Part shown: positions 23,535 through 31,955 of the stretch, one piece after another
Numbering within the stretch: position 1 is the stretch's first letter
Layout: each line of letters opens with the position of its first letter
Assembly (NCBI GenBank): GCA_913061505.1
Contig: CAJXSO010000030.1
Span: forward strand, 1-34,564
DNA: 34,564 bases
DNA from: an uncultured Lutimaribacter sp.
GTDB lineage: Bacteria > Pseudomonadota > Alphaproteobacteria > Rhodobacterales > Rhodobacteraceae
Direction of reading: 5' to 3'
Made by a program: the position numbers and the translations under genes
The notes under the pieces: generated by a model
Databases searched by the model: none
What the model was told of the DNA's origin: nothing
What the model saw: only the letters and a program-made list of their open reading frames with translations

Positions 23535-24938
23535 ATGTCCCCCAAGACGCTTTATGATAAAATCTGGGATGCCCATGTTGTTCAGCAAGACGACGACGGC
23601 ACCTGCCTGCTGTATATCGACCGCCACCTGGTGCACGAGGTGACCAGCCCCCAGGCCTTTGAAGGGCTGCGCATGAGCGGGCGCAAAGTGCGCGCACCGG
23701 AAAAAACCATTGCCGTGCCGGATCACAACGTGCCCACCACCGCCGACCGCCTGCAAGGCGGCATGAACGAAGAAAGCCGCATTCAGGTCGAGGCGCTTGA
23801 TCGCAACGCCCGCGAATTTGGCATTCATTACTACCCGGTTTCCGATGTGCGCCAAGGCATCGTGCATATCGTGGGCCCCGAACAGGGCTGGACATTGCCA
23901 GGCATGACCGTTGTGTGCGGCGACAGCCACACCGCCACCCACGGCGCCTTTGGCGCATTGGCGCATGGCATCGGCACATCCGAGGTGGAACATGTTTTGG
24001 CCACGCAAACGCTGATCCAGAAAAAATCGAAAAACATGAAGGTGGAAATCACCGGGCAATTGCGCCCCGGCGTCACCGCCAAAGATATCACCCTGGCCGT
24101 GATCGGCGCCACCGGCACCGCCGGCGGCACGGGCTATGTGATCGAATATTGCGGCGAGGCCATTCGCAGCCTGTCGATGGAAGGCCGCATGACCGTGTGC
24201 AACATGGCCATCGAGGGCGGCGCCCGCGCCGGCCTGATTGCGCCCGATGAGACCACCTTTGAGTACGTCAAAGGCCGCCCGCACGCCCCCAAGGGCGCAC
24301 AATGGGAAGCCGCATTGACCTGGTGGAAAACCCTATACACCGATGAAGGCGCACATTTCGACAAGGTGGTTACGCTGAAAGGCGAAGACATTCAGCCAGT
24401 GGTCACATGGGGCACCTCGCCCGAAGACGTGCTGCCCATCTCTGCCACCGTGCCCGCCCCCGAAGATTTCACCGGCGGCAAGGTAGATGCGGCGCGCCGC
24501 TCGTTGGAATATATGGGCCTGACGCCCGGCATGAAGCTGACCGATATCGAAATCGATACCGTTTTCATTGGCTCGTGCACCAATGGCCGCATCGAAGATC
24601 TGCGCGCCGCTGCTGCCATTTTGAAAGGCAAAAAGATCAAAGACGGTATGCGCGCCATGGTGGTGCCCGGCTCGGGGCTGGTGCGCGCGCAGGCCGAAGA
24701 AGAGGGGCTGGCCGATATCTTTAAAGAGGCCGGTTTTGAATGGCGCCTTGCGGGCTGTTCGATGTGCCTGGCGATGAACCCCGACCAGCTGGCCGAGGGC
24801 GAGCGCTGCGCCTCGACCTCGAACCGCAACTTCGAAGGGCGCCAAGGCTATAAGGGCCGCACCCATCTGGTAAGCCCGGCCATGGCCGCCGCTGCCGCCC
24901 TGACCGGCCGTCTGACCGACGTGCGCGAATTGATCTAA
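23535..24938 (+). CDS. leuC: 3-isopropylmalate dehydratase, large subunit
   Basis: 467 residues, full length. With LeuD it isomerises 2-isopropylmalate to 3-isopropylmalate in leucine biosynthesis. It belongs to the aconitase superfamily: the 4Fe-4S ligands C348 (GSCTNGR), C408 and C411 ([10 protein letters not shown]) are all present, as are [15 protein letters not shown] and HVLATQTL of the active-site region. The start is supported by GGGAGAGGA upstream of the ATG. leuD follows after 12 bases with its own AAGGAG site, then a terminator, so leuCD is one transcription unit. Confidence 0.97.
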   Translation: MSPKTLYDKIWDAHVVQQDDDGTCLLYIDRHLVHEVTSPQAFEGLRMSGRKVRAPEKTIAVPDHNVPTTADRLQGGMNEESRIQVEALDRNAREFGIHYYPVSDVRQGIVHIVGPEQGWTLPGMTVVCGDSHTATHGAFGALAHGIGTSEVEHVLATQTLIQKKSKNMKVEITGQLRPGVTAKDITLAVIGATGTAGGTGYVIEYCGEAIRSLSMEGRMTVCNMAIEGGARAGLIAPDETTFEYVKGRPHAPKGAQWEAALTWWKTLYTDEGAHFDKVVTLKGEDIQPVVTWGTSPEDVLPISATVPAPEDFTGGKVDAARRSLEYMGLTPGMKLTDIEIDTVFIGSCTNGRIEDLRAAAAILKGKKIKDGMRAMVVPGSGLVRAQAEEEGLADIFKEAGFEWRLAGCSMCLAMNPDQLAEGERCASTSNRNFEGRQGYKGRTHLVSPAMAAAAALTGRLTDVRELI

Positions 24939-24950
24939 GGAGCCCGCATT

Positions 24951-25556
24951 ATGGAAAAGTTCGAAAAACTCACGGGCATCGCGGCCCCAATGCCGCTGGT
25001 CAATATCGATACCGATATGATCATCCCGAAAGTGTTCTTGAAAACGATCAAGCGCTCGGGCCTGGGTGTGAACCTGTTTGACGAAATGCGCTATGATCGC
25101 GAAGGCAACGAAATTGCTGATTTCGTGCTGAACAAGCCCCAGTATCGCGAAGCCGAAATTCTGGTGGCCGGCGATAACTTTGGCTGCGGCAGCTCGCGCG
25201 AACATGCGCCCTGGGCGTTGAAGGATTTCGGCATCAAAGCGGTGATCTCGACCTCGTTTGCCGATATCTTTTTCAACAACTGCTTTAAAAACGGCATCCT
25301 GCCCATCGTGCTGCCGGCCGAGCAGGTTGAGGTGCTGATGAAAGACGCTGAAAAAGGCGCCAATGCGCGCATGACGGTAGATTTGGAAAACCAGGAAATC
25401 ACCACATCAGACGGGCAGGTTTTCGCCTTCGAGGTGGATGCGTTCAAAAAGCACTGCCTGCTCAACGGGCTGGACGATATCGGCCTGACGCTGGAAAAAG
25501 GCGCAGCCATCGACAGCTTTGAAGCCCAAGCAGCCCAGGCACGCCCCTGGATCTAG
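24951..25556 (+). CDS. leuD: 3-isopropylmalate dehydratase, small subunit
   Basis: 201 residues, normal for bacterial LeuD, the swivel domain that completes the LeuCD active site. Visible motifs are [15 protein letters not shown] near the N-terminus, [17 protein letters not shown] (substrate-binding region) and [19 protein letters not shown]. The ribosome-binding site AAGGAG lies nine bases before the ATG. A strong terminator follows 23 bases after the stop. Confidence 0.97.
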   Translation: MEKFEKLTGIAAPMPLVNIDTDMIIPKVFLKTIKRSGLGVNLFDEMRYDREGNEIADFVLNKPQYREAEILVAGDNFGCGSSREHAPWALKDFGIKAVISTSFADIFFNNCFKNGILPIVLPAEQVEVLMKDAEKGANARMTVDLENQEITTSDGQVFAFEVDAFKKHCLLNGLDDIGLTLEKGAAIDSFEAQAAQARPWI

Positions 25557-25579
25557 GCCTTTAAGCCATTGAAAAAACT

Positions 25580-25612
25580 AACGCGCGCCCCCCGTGGCGC
25601 GCGTTTTCTTTT
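25580..25612 (+). terminator. Rho-independent terminator of leuCD
   Basis: Perfect 10-bp stem AACGCGCGCC (25580-25589) / GGCGCGCGTT (25596-25605), 6-base loop, then TTTTCTTTT. Confidence 0.9.
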
Positions 25613-25821
25613 GCGCGCTCTGCCCCAAATGCGTGATGCATTCTGGCACCACATTCGCCTGAAACCTTGAAATTGCAGCGAAACAGGCAAATTCCCGCTT
25701 GAGATGAGCCGCAAAAGCGGCAAAACTTGGGCAAGATTGAGGCAACCGCCAGCACCGGCGGCATCAGTTTGGACACGGGCCGGCAATGTATCGCGCCCAG
25801 CCAAGTTGAAGGGAATGGGCA

Positions 25822-26658
25822 GTGTTTTCGCAGCTTTTGAACGCGCTTGCGCGTGCAATACTGGTATTCACCATTGTGGTGTTCCCAGCGCTGGCCGCGC
25901 CCAGCGGGCCTGCGGCCGATGCCTATGCTGTGCTGCTTTTGGCCACGGTGGCGGCGGTTTTCGTGCTGTTGGAATATAGCGGCCCTGCTGCCAGCTTTTT
26001 GGAATTTCGCCATGCCCCCCCGTTTAACCGCCTGCGCTTTGGCGCCACGGCCCTGGTGACGGTGGCGGCCAGCCTGCTGCTTGTGCCGCCCGCCAGCGCC
26101 CCCCCGCTGGCCTCGCAGTATCTTTACCCATTGGCACAGGCCAGTGCCGCGCTTTTTGATTGGCCCTATGCGCCGCCGCACCTGTTTTTGAACTGGCTTT
26201 CAGCCAGCGGCTTGGGCGCGGTCACACAGCAGCATTCTATGGCAGTATCGCTGGCCTATGCCCTGGCCCTGGCCACGGCTGGGCTGTTTTTCATATTGGT
26301 GCGGCTCTTTGGCTGGCCCGCACGGCTGGGCGCATTTAACCTGTGGCTTAACCTGCCCACATTCGACCCAACTACAGGCGAGGATGTGGTGCAGCGCTTG
26401 CTATCAACCGCCCGGCTTAACCTGATCTTAGGTATTAGCCTGCCATTCCTGATGCCAATGGCCGCACAAATGCTGGCTGGGCTGGTGTTGCCCAGTGGCA
26501 CATGGGGGCCGCAAAGCTTGATCTGGGGCATCACTTTTTGGTCTATCATGCCGCTTTGTCTACTGATGCGCGCCATCGCCCTGGGCCGGGTGGCACAGAT
26601 GATTCAAACCAAACGCGCGCGCCATCATGCGGGCGCAGGCGTGCTGCAAGCCACCTGA
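25822..26658 (+). CDS. Uncharacterised polytopic membrane protein
   Basis: 278 residues from a GTG start, chosen because AAGGGAATG lies a suitable distance upstream and no in-frame ATG gives a complete first helix. About six hydrophobic segments are visible, near residues 9-26, 34-51, 74-91, 142-166, 198-222 and 228-248, and the C-terminus is basic. I recognise no named domain or catalytic motif. It lies between leuD and leuB, and its end overlaps or abuts the EEP-fold gene, suggesting these two form a unit. The roughly 210 bases between the leuD terminator and this gene show no convincing feature. Confidence 0.7.
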   Translation: MFSQLLNALARAILVFTIVVFPALAAPSGPAADAYAVLLLATVAAVFVLLEYSGPAASFLEFRHAPPFNRLRFGATALVTVAASLLLVPPASAPPLASQYLYPLAQASAALFDWPYAPPHLFLNWLSASGLGAVTQQHSMAVSLAYALALATAGLFFILVRLFGWPARLGAFNLWLNLPTFDPTTGEDVVQRLLSTARLNLILGISLPFLMPMAAQMLAGLVLPSGTWGPQSLIWGITFWSIMPLCLLMRAIALGRVAQMIQTKRARHHAGAGVLQAT

Positions 26659-27755
26659 TTTTCGCCATTCTTTTGCTGTGGGCTGTGGCCTGGGCCAGCA
26701 GTATCAGGGCCGAGGCCCAGCTGCGCCTTGCCACCTATCACAGCGATGCCGCGCGCAAGGGGCCGGGGCTGTTGCTGCACGCGCTTTTGCAGGGCAAAGA
26801 CCCGCAATTGCACGCGCTGGCGCAGGTGATTGCGCTGCTCGATGCCGATATTTTGCTGTTGCATGACATCGATCTAGATGCCGGCGGGGCCACATCTGCC
26901 GCGCTTGGCAGGTTTTTGGCCCAACAAGGCGCCCCATATCCGCATATCCTGGCGCCGATGCCCAATGCCGGCGTGCCCAGCGGGCTGGATTTGAACGGCG
27001 ATGGGCGCTTGGGGCGGGCAAATGATGCCCTGGGGTTTGGCGCGTTTCGCGGCCAGGGGGGCATGGTGCTGCTGTCGCGCCTGCCCATCATCACCGAAGA
27101 GCTGATTGATTTTACAGGGCTTTTATGGCGCGATCTGCCCGGCGCACAGCTGCCCAGGCATAGCGATGGCACCCCCTTTCCCAGCGCCGCTGCGCTGGAT
27201 GTGCAGCCGCTGTCCGCGGTGGGGGCTTGGGCTGTGCCCTTGCGCCTGCCGGGCGGCGCGGGGCGGCTTTGGGTCATGGCCTTTCACGCCAGCCCCCCGG
27301 TTTTTGACGGGCGCGAAGACCGTAATGGCAGGCGCAACGCCGATGAATTGCGGCTATGGGCGCAGGTCTTGGATGGCACGATGACACCCGCACTGCCGGG
27401 GCAGTATTTTGTGCTGATGGGCGTCACGAACATCGATCCTGTTTTGGGCGAGGGGCGGCGCGATGGGCTGCAGCGCCTGGCCCAGCACCCACAGCTACAC
27501 CCTGATAAAACCAGCCCCCATCTGGGCCTGCCAACGGTCGATTGGTCGGGGCTGGGCCTGGGGCTGCGCCAGGCCAGCCGCATTTTTCCCGCCCGCAGCC
27601 TGCCACTGCGCGGCGGCGGCGTGCTGTGGCCCACCCCACCAAGCCCCGCGGCCGACATTTTCGCCAAGGCCAGCCGCCACCGGCCCGTGTGGCTGGATAT
27701 TGCCATGCCACCCCCGCCCCAGGCCATGCCCCCGCCGCAAGTTGTGCAAAAGTGA
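26655..27755 (+). CDS. Endonuclease/exonuclease/phosphatase-fold protein, divergent active site, start uncertain
   Basis: About 366 residues. The EEP (DNase I-like) fold is suggested by an N-terminal LRLATYHSDA strand, LDADILLLHDIDLD, GFGAFRGQGGMVLLSRLPI, MAFHASPPVFDGREDRNGRRNADELRLW and a C-terminal SRHRPVWLDI. A hydrophobic signal-like segment (LIFAILLLWAVAWA, cleavage near AEA) implies export. Several expected catalytic positions differ: histidine where Asn usually follows the first strand, HDID where a Glu is usual, and GVTNIDP where the family has GDxNxD. No ATG, GTG or TTG lies just before the hydrophobic segment. The only in-frame ATG (26502) lies 157 bases inside the previous gene, so the start given is the edge of that segment. 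Confidence 0.65.
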   Translation: MIFAILLLWAVAWASSIRAEAQLRLATYHSDAARKGPGLLLHALLQGKDPQLHALAQVIALLDADILLLHDIDLDAGGATSAALGRFLAQQGAPYPHILAPMPNAGVPSGLDLNGDGRLGRANDALGFGAFRGQGGMVLLSRLPIITEELIDFTGLLWRDLPGAQLPRHSDGTPFPSAAALDVQPLSAVGAWAVPLRLPGGAGRLWVMAFHASPPVFDGREDRNGRRNADELRLWAQVLDGTMTPALPGQYFVLMGVTNIDPVLGEGRRDGLQRLAQHPQLHPDKTSPHLGLPTVDWSGLGLGLRQASRIFPARSLPLRGGGVLWPTPPSPAADIFAKASRHRPVWLDIAMPPPPQAMPPPQVVQK

Positions 27756-27765
27756 TCACCGTTTC

Positions 27766-27794
27766 TTGACCCCGCCTGCGCCAATCGCTAGGCC
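27766..27794 (+). promoter_or_regulatory. Candidate leuB promoter
   Basis: TTGACC (27766-27771), a 17-base spacer and TAGGCC (27789-27794), 33 bases before the leuB ATG. It would let leuB be expressed separately from leuCD. Confidence 0.4.
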
Positions 27795-27827
27795 AGTGCC
27801 AAACCGTTTCACTGGGGACAAAAAACC

Positions 27828-28934
27828 ATGACCAACCCTTCGCTTCTTATTCTTGCCGGCGACGGCATCGGGCCCGAAGTAATGGCCGAAGTGCGCAAAA
27901 TCATCGATTGGTTTGGCGCCAAACGCGGTGTCAGCTTTGACGTCAGCGAAGGCCTGGTGGGCGGCTGCGCCTATGATGCGCATGGCACGCCGCTGACCGA
28001 TGAAACCATGGCCCGCGCCCAAGAGGTGGATGCCGTGCTGCTGGGCGCCGTGGGCGGCCCGAAATATGACAACCTGGATTTCAGCGTGAAACCCGAACGT
28101 GGGCTTTTGCGCCTGCGCAAGGAAATGGACCTATACGCCAACCTGCGCCCTGCGCAGTGCTTTAATGCTTTGGCCGATTTCTCCTCGCTGAAAAAAGACG
28201 TGGTTGCCGGGCTGGACATCATGATCGTGCGCGAACTGACCTCGGGCATCTATTTTGGCGAGCCGCGCGGCATCTTTGAAGAAGGCAACGAGCGGGTGGG
28301 CATCAACACCCAGCGCTACACCGAATCCGAGATCGAGCGCGTGGCGCGTTCGGCCTTTGAATTGGCGCGCCGCCGCAATAACCGTGTCTGCTCGATGGAA
28401 AAGGCCAATGTGATGGAATCGGGCCTTTTGTGGCGCGAAGTTGTGCAAAAAGTGCATGACGAGGAATACCCCGATGTCGAGCTAAGCCATATGTATGCCG
28501 ATGCCGGCGCCATGCAGCTGTGCCGCTGGCCCAAACAGTTTGATGTGATCGTCACTGATAACCTGTTTGGCGATCTGCTGTCAGATGCCGCGGCCATGTT
28601 GACCGGCAGCTTAGGCATGTTGCCATCGGCCAGCTTGGGCGCCCCCATGGCCAATGGCCGGCCCAAGGCGCTGTACGAGCCGGTGCACGGCTCGGCCCCC
28701 GATATTGCCGGCCAGGGCAAGGCAAACCCGATCGCCTGTATCCTAAGCTTTGCGATGGCGCTGCGCTATTCGTTCGACATGGGCAGCGATGCCGACCGTT
28801 TGGAAAAAGCGGTGGAAAAAGTGCTGGCCGATGGGCTGCGCACCGCTGATCTGCTGGGCGAAGATGGGGTGCAACCGGTTTCGACCAGCGAAATGGGCGA
28901 TGCCGTGGTTGCAGCGCTGGACGCCAGCCTGTAA
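27828..28934 (+). CDS. leuB: 3-isopropylmalate dehydrogenase
   Basis: 368 residues, full length. It oxidatively decarboxylates 3-isopropylmalate to 2-oxoisocaproate with NAD+. Visible motifs are [14 protein letters not shown] (N-terminus), the substrate-binding [18 protein letters not shown], the metal-site segment [15 protein letters not shown], and the NAD-binding [18 protein letters not shown], all intact. A GGGGAC element precedes the ATG. It is separated from leuCD by two unrelated genes and has its own candidate promoter and terminator. Confidence 0.97.
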   Translation: MTNPSLLILAGDGIGPEVMAEVRKIIDWFGAKRGVSFDVSEGLVGGCAYDAHGTPLTDETMARAQEVDAVLLGAVGGPKYDNLDFSVKPERGLLRLRKEMDLYANLRPAQCFNALADFSSLKKDVVAGLDIMIVRELTSGIYFGEPRGIFEEGNERVGINTQRYTESEIERVARSAFELARRRNNRVCSMEKANVMESGLLWREVVQKVHDEEYPDVELSHMYADAGAMQLCRWPKQFDVIVTDNLFGDLLSDAAAMLTGSLGMLPSASLGAPMANGRPKALYEPVHGSAPDIAGQGKANPIACILSFAMALRYSFDMGSDADRLEKAVEKVLADGLRTADLLGEDGVQPVSTSEMGDAVVAALDASL

Positions 28935-28960
28935 CGGCACCAGCCTTTGCGATTTTGCCC

Positions 28961-28988
28961 AAGGCCCGCCCCACGGCGGGCCTTTTTT
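28961..28988 (+). terminator. Rho-independent terminator of leuB
   Basis: Perfect 10-bp stem AAGGCCCGCC (28961-28970) / GGCGGGCCTT (28975-28984), loop CCAC, then a run of six T. Confidence 0.92.
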
Positions 28989-29037
28989 ATGATGTGAAAG
29001 CAGGGCCACTGTCTGCACAGCGCTGGTGCTTTTGCCC

Positions 29038-29066
29038 TTGCCAAGCGGCGCAGGCTGGGCTATCCG
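29038..29066 (+). promoter_or_regulatory. Candidate tRNA-Pro promoter
   Basis: TTGCCA (29038-29043), a 17-base spacer and TATCCG (29061-29066), 12 bases before the mature tRNA 5' end. Confidence 0.5.
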
Positions 29067-29078
29067 CGCGCTCACGGT

Positions 29079-29155
29079 CGGAGTGTAGCTCAGCCTGGTA
29101 GAGCACTGTCTTCGGGAGGCAGGGGCCGGAGGTTCGAATCCTCTCACTCCGACCA
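29079..29155 (+). tRNA. tRNA-Pro (anticodon CGG)
   Basis: 77 bases with encoded CCA. Acceptor arm CGGAGTG pairs perfectly with CACTCCG, the D-arm is GCTC/GAGC, the anticodon stem CTGTC/GGCAG (one G-U) encloses loop TTCGGGA with anticodon CGG at 29113-29115, and the T-arm GGAGG-TTCGAAT-CCTCT carries the invariant TTCGA. It reads CCG codons, which are frequent in this GC-rich genome. Confidence 0.97.
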
Positions 29156-29367
29156 ATTTCACAAAAATTCTATGCATAGCCCACCCGCTGGGTGGCCCGC
29201 TCTTGCGAGGTGCGGCTTTGATCGCGGGCCACTGCGGATTGAATGGTTCAAAAAACCAGCAGCTATGCCCACCAACACAGCGCTGTCACCCGCCGCCATA
29301 TGCCCGGCTGGGCCAATGCCATGCCGGTTAAAGGTTGCCCGATATTTTGTGGATGGGATTAGGGGGA

Positions 29368-29441
29368 TGGAGCGGGTGATGGGAATCGAACCCACGTCTT
29401 CAGCTTGGAAGGCTGCGGCTCTACCATTGAGCTACACCCGC
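29368..29441 (-). tRNA. tRNA-Gly (anticodon TCC)
   Basis: 74 bases with encoded CCA. Acceptor arm GCGGGTG/CACCCGC, D-arm GCTC/GAGC, anticodon loop CTTCCAA (anticodon TCC), T-arm GTGGG-TTCGATT-CCCAT. The top of the anticodon stem is a G-A mismatch (27-43). It reads GGA and GGG. The 212 bases between the two tRNA genes hold only a short 6-bp hairpin (29181-29195) without a T-run. Confidence 0.96.
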
Positions 29442-29450
29442 ATGCCGGCT

Positions 29451-29480
29451 GTCATAGCGCCCTCGCCCCCGCCTTAGCAA
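29451..29480 (-). promoter_or_regulatory. Candidate tRNA-Gly promoter
   Basis: Minus-strand TTGCTA (29475-29480), an 18-base spacer and TATGAC (29451-29456), nine bases before the mature tRNA 5' end. Confidence 0.45.
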
Positions 29481-29576
29481 GCAAAAATCCACGGGCCACC
29501 ACGGTGGCGCCGCAATGCTGCCGCATTCGCCCCCTAGCCCTGAGAACACTTGTTTCACAACACGCAAAGGCCCAAC

Positions 29577-30008
29577 ATGCCCGCCCCATTTTCCGCCCAG
29601 CGCCGCCATGTTCTGGCAGCGATCATCGCCACTCTTTTGGCCACCCCAGCCATGGCAGACAGCCCCAACAGCACCCGGCACGAAATTGCCATTGTTGCGG
29701 GGGCGTTCTTTCCAGAAATCACGTTTGCACAGCCGGGCGATCGGCTGGTTTTCGTGAATCTTGATGAAACCCCACGCCAGATTTACAAAGCCAAGCCTGG
29801 GTTTGTATCGCCGCGGCTGTCGCAAAACGAAAGCTGGTCGGTCGAGATATCAAGCACCATGCAGGGCGATTTCTTTGGCCGCACCCAACGACTGAGCGAA
29901 GATCAAACCGAGGCGTTAAAGGCCGGCAGCGTGGCTGCGGATACGCTGGCAGACAGCGCCCAAGACGGGCGGGTGATGCGCGGTGGCATCAGCTTTGATC
30001 AACGCTAG
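29577..30008 (+). CDS. Secreted cupredoxin-like protein, copper ligands apparently lost
   Basis: 143 residues. An N-terminal signal peptide (RRH, then VLAAIIATLLATPAMA, cleavage after about residue 27) directs export. The core, HEIAIVAGAFFPEITFAQPGD followed by RLVFVNLDETPRQIYKA, has the strand pattern of amicyanin/plastocyanin-like cupredoxins. The histidine expected where the sequence reads ETPRQI is an arginine, and no C-terminal C-x(n)-H-x(n)-M ligand set is present; the C-terminus is a helix-rich tail instead. A copper-free structural role is likely. The ATG follows AAGG; a TTG 27 bases earlier would bury the signal peptide. It converges on the SRAP gene and overlaps it by 20 bases. Confidence 0.7.
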   Translation: MPAPFSAQRRHVLAAIIATLLATPAMADSPNSTRHEIAIVAGAFFPEITFAQPGDRLVFVNLDETPRQIYKAKPGFVSPRLSQNESWSVEISSTMQGDFFGRTQRLSEDQTEALKAGSVAADTLADSAQDGRVMRGGISFDQR

Positions 30009-30666
30009 CCAGCGGCTGGCAAAGGCCCGCGCCACTGGCGCGATTGGAATTCACCTCAGGCCCCACCCGCCAGCGCCGCAAGCAGCCCGGCGGGCTGGGC
30101 TGCATCAGGCGCGCCGCGCCATGGCCCGCCTCGCCCAGCCATAGGGCCCAGTCATCAGCGCCCAAAATCAGCGGCTGGCGGTGGTGAATATCGGCAATAT
30201 CATCCCCTGCCGGGGTGGTGACAATGGCGCAACTGGCGTGCCGCCCGGTGTCATCGACCCAATTTTGCCACAGGCCTGCAAAAACCATGGGCTGGCCATC
30301 GGCCCGGCTCACATACCACGGCAGGCGCGCACCGGTTTCAGTTTTTTCCCATTCATAAAACCCACTGGCCGGAATCAAGCACCGCCGCTTACGCACAGCC
30401 GCGGCAAAAGCCGGCTTTGTGGCGATCGTTTCTGCGCGTGCATTGATCAGCAGCGGGCCTGCATTGGGGCGCGCATACCACTGCGGCACAAACCCCCAGC
30501 GCATGGGGCCCATGCGCCGCCCACTGGCCGAGGGCAGCACGCAGGCCACGGGGTTTGTCGGGCAGATGTTATAATTTGGCAATGCGGGCAATGTGTTGGC
30601 CGGGCTGGCCGCAAACAGTTGCGCCAGCGCATCATTGGGCAAAGTCAAGGCAAAACGTCCGCACAT
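29989..30666 (-). CDS. SOS response-associated peptidase (SRAP; YedK/HMCES-like)
   Basis: 225 residues. SRAP proteins cross-link covalently to abasic sites in single-stranded DNA through Cys2, protecting them during replication. Here M-C2-G-R-F is at the start as required, with NARAET (the conserved asparagine), ASGFYEW (catalytic Glu) and DIHHRQPLIL (catalytic His) all present. Usual lengths are 200-240 residues. The ATG must be this one, since Cys must be residue 2 after Met removal. A TAGGCT hexamer ends six bases before the ATG, suggesting a leaderless message. No LexA-type GTTC-N7-GTTC operator is visible. Confidence 0.93.
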   Translation of the reverse strand: MCGRFALTLPNDALAQLFAASPANTLPALPNYNICPTNPVACVLPSASGRRMGPMRWGFVPQWYARPNAGPLLINARAETIATKPAFAAAVRKRRCLIPASGFYEWEKTETGARLPWYVSRADGQPMVFAGLWQNWVDDTGRHASCAIVTTPAGDDIADIHHRQPLILGADDWALWLGEAGHGAARLMQPSPPGCLRRWRVGPEVNSNRASGAGLCQPLASVDQS

Positions 30667-30672
30667 GGGGCC

Positions 30673-30700
30673 AGCCTATCGCGGCGCCAATTTTACACAA
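30673..30700 (-). promoter_or_regulatory. Candidate leaderless promoter of the SRAP gene
   Basis: Minus-strand TTGTGT (30695-30700), a 16-base spacer, TAGGCT (30673-30678), then six bases and ATG. The -10/ATG arrangement matches that of the uracil-DNA glycosylase gene. Confidence 0.4.
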
Positions 30701-30733
30701 GCCTGTGCCAATGCAGCGGGGTGCGGAATTTAA

Positions 30734-30762
30734 TTGACAAGGTAAACTACTTTTCGCACTCT
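30734..30762 (+). promoter_or_regulatory. Candidate pobA-pca operon promoter
   Basis: A consensus TTGACA (30734-30739) is followed after 17 bases by a poor -10 (CACTCT, 30757-30762). A weak -10 with a short dyad GTAAACTAC in the spacer would fit an activator-dependent promoter, as expected for hydroxybenzoate induction. No regulator gene (PobR or PcaQ) lies in the window. Confidence 0.35.
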
Positions 30763-30785
30763 GCCCCCGCGAACAGGAGGGATAT

Positions 30786-31955
30786 ATGCGCACACAAGTT
30801 GCCATTATCGGGGGGGGGCCAGCCGGGCTGTTACTGGCCCAGTTGTTGCACACCCGCGGAATAGACACGGTGGTGCTAGAGCGGCGCACGCGCGCGCATG
30901 TCTTGTCGCGCATTCGCGCGGGCGTGTTGGAAACGGGCTTTGTGGGGTTGATGCACCAGGCCGGCGTGGGCCAGCGCATGCAGGCCGAGGGCTATTTGCA
31001 CGACGGCACGCATCTGGCCTGTGGCGATGATATGTTTCACATCGATTTTGCCAAGCTGATCAACCGCCATGTGATGGTCTATGGCCAAACCGAGGTTACG
31101 CGCGATCTATATGCCGCGCGCGATGCCAGCGGCGGCACGGTGCTGCACGAATGCGAGGGTGTCACCCTGCATGATCTGGATAGCGATGCGCCCTATGTCA
31201 GCTTTCAGCAAAACGGCACCGCGCACCAGCTGCAGTGCGATTTCATTGCAGGCTGCGACGGGTTTCACGGCCCCTCGCGCCAAAGCATTCCGGCCAGCGT
31301 GCGGCGCGAATATGAACGCGTCTACCCCTTTGGCTGGCTTGGCATCTTGTCAGAAACACCCCCGGTGAATGACGAGCTGATCTATGCCAATTCCGCCCGC
31401 GGCTTTGCGCTATGCTCGATGCGCAATGCCCAGCTGTCGCGCTACTACGTGCAATGCGATGCGCAAGACAAGGTGGAAAACTGGTCGGATCAGGCATTTT
31501 GGGACGAGCTGCGCCGCCGCCTGCCCAGCGCTGTGGCCGAACGGCTGGTCACCGGCCCGTCGATTGAAAAATCAATCGCCCCCTTGCGCAGTTTCGTGTG
31601 CGAACCCATGCGCTGGGGGCGGCTGTTTTTGGCGGGCGATGCGGCCCATATCGTGCCCCCCACCGGCGCCAAGGGGCTGAATACCGCCGCCTCGGATATT
31701 CATTACCTGTTCAATGGCTTGGTGCAATTCTACCAAGACAACAGCGCCGAAGGCATTGATACCTATTCAGAAAAAGCCCTGGCACGGGTATGGAAAACCC
31801 AGCGTTTCAGCTGGCAGCTGACCCGGCTGTTGCACGCCTTCCCCGACCAAGACGCCTTTGATCACAAAATTCAAGCTGCAGAGCTGGCCTTTTTGCGCGA
31901 AAATACCGCCGCACAAACAGCCTTTGCTGAAAGCTATACAGGGATACCCTACTGA
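30786..31955 (+). CDS. pobA: 4-hydroxybenzoate 3-monooxygenase
   Basis: 389 residues, the standard PobA length. This FAD enzyme hydroxylates 4-hydroxybenzoate to protocatechuate with NADPH and O2. The FAD motif VAIIGGGPAGLLLAQ is at residues 5-19, the LERR and RAGVLE segments follow, and the second FAD motif GDAAHIVPPTGAKGLN lies near residue 285. Substrate-site residues are conserved in LIYANSARGFALCSMR and SRYYVQC (equivalents of Tyr201, Ser212, Arg214 and Arg220 of the Pseudomonas enzyme). A strong AGGAGGG site precedes the ATG. Its stop shares a base with the pcaD start (TGATG), so it leads the catabolic operon. Confidence 0.96.
   Translation: MRTQVAIIGGGPAGLLLAQLLHTRGIDTVVLERRTRAHVLSRIRAGVLETGFVGLMHQAGVGQRMQAEGYLHDGTHLACGDDMFHIDFAKLINRHVMVYGQTEVTRDLYAARDASGGTVLHECEGVTLHDLDSDAPYVSFQQNGTAHQLQCDFIAGCDGFHGPSRQSIPASVRREYERVYPFGWLGILSETPPVNDELIYANSARGFALCSMRNAQLSRYYVQCDAQDKVENWSDQAFWDELRRRLPSAVAERLVTGPSIEKSIAPLRSFVCEPMRWGRLFLAGDAAHIVPPTGAKGLNTAASDIHYLFNGLVQFYQDNSAEGIDTYSEKALARVWKTQRFSWQLTRLLHAFPDQDAFDHKIQAAELAFLRENTAAQTAFAESYTGIPY

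Noticed and set aside
26627-26866. 79-codon frame starting at an ATG near the end of the membrane-protein gene
   Set aside because: It reads out of frame with the EEP-like protein and shows none of its motifs. It does not solve the missing start codon.
29079-29155. tRNA-Pro as an integration site with a nearby mobile element
   Set aside because: No integrase, no duplicated tRNA 3' end and no atypical genes are found around either tRNA.
29181-29195. 6-bp hairpin between the tRNA genes as a tRNA-Pro terminator
   Set aside because: Short stem, 3-base loop and no T-run on either strand.
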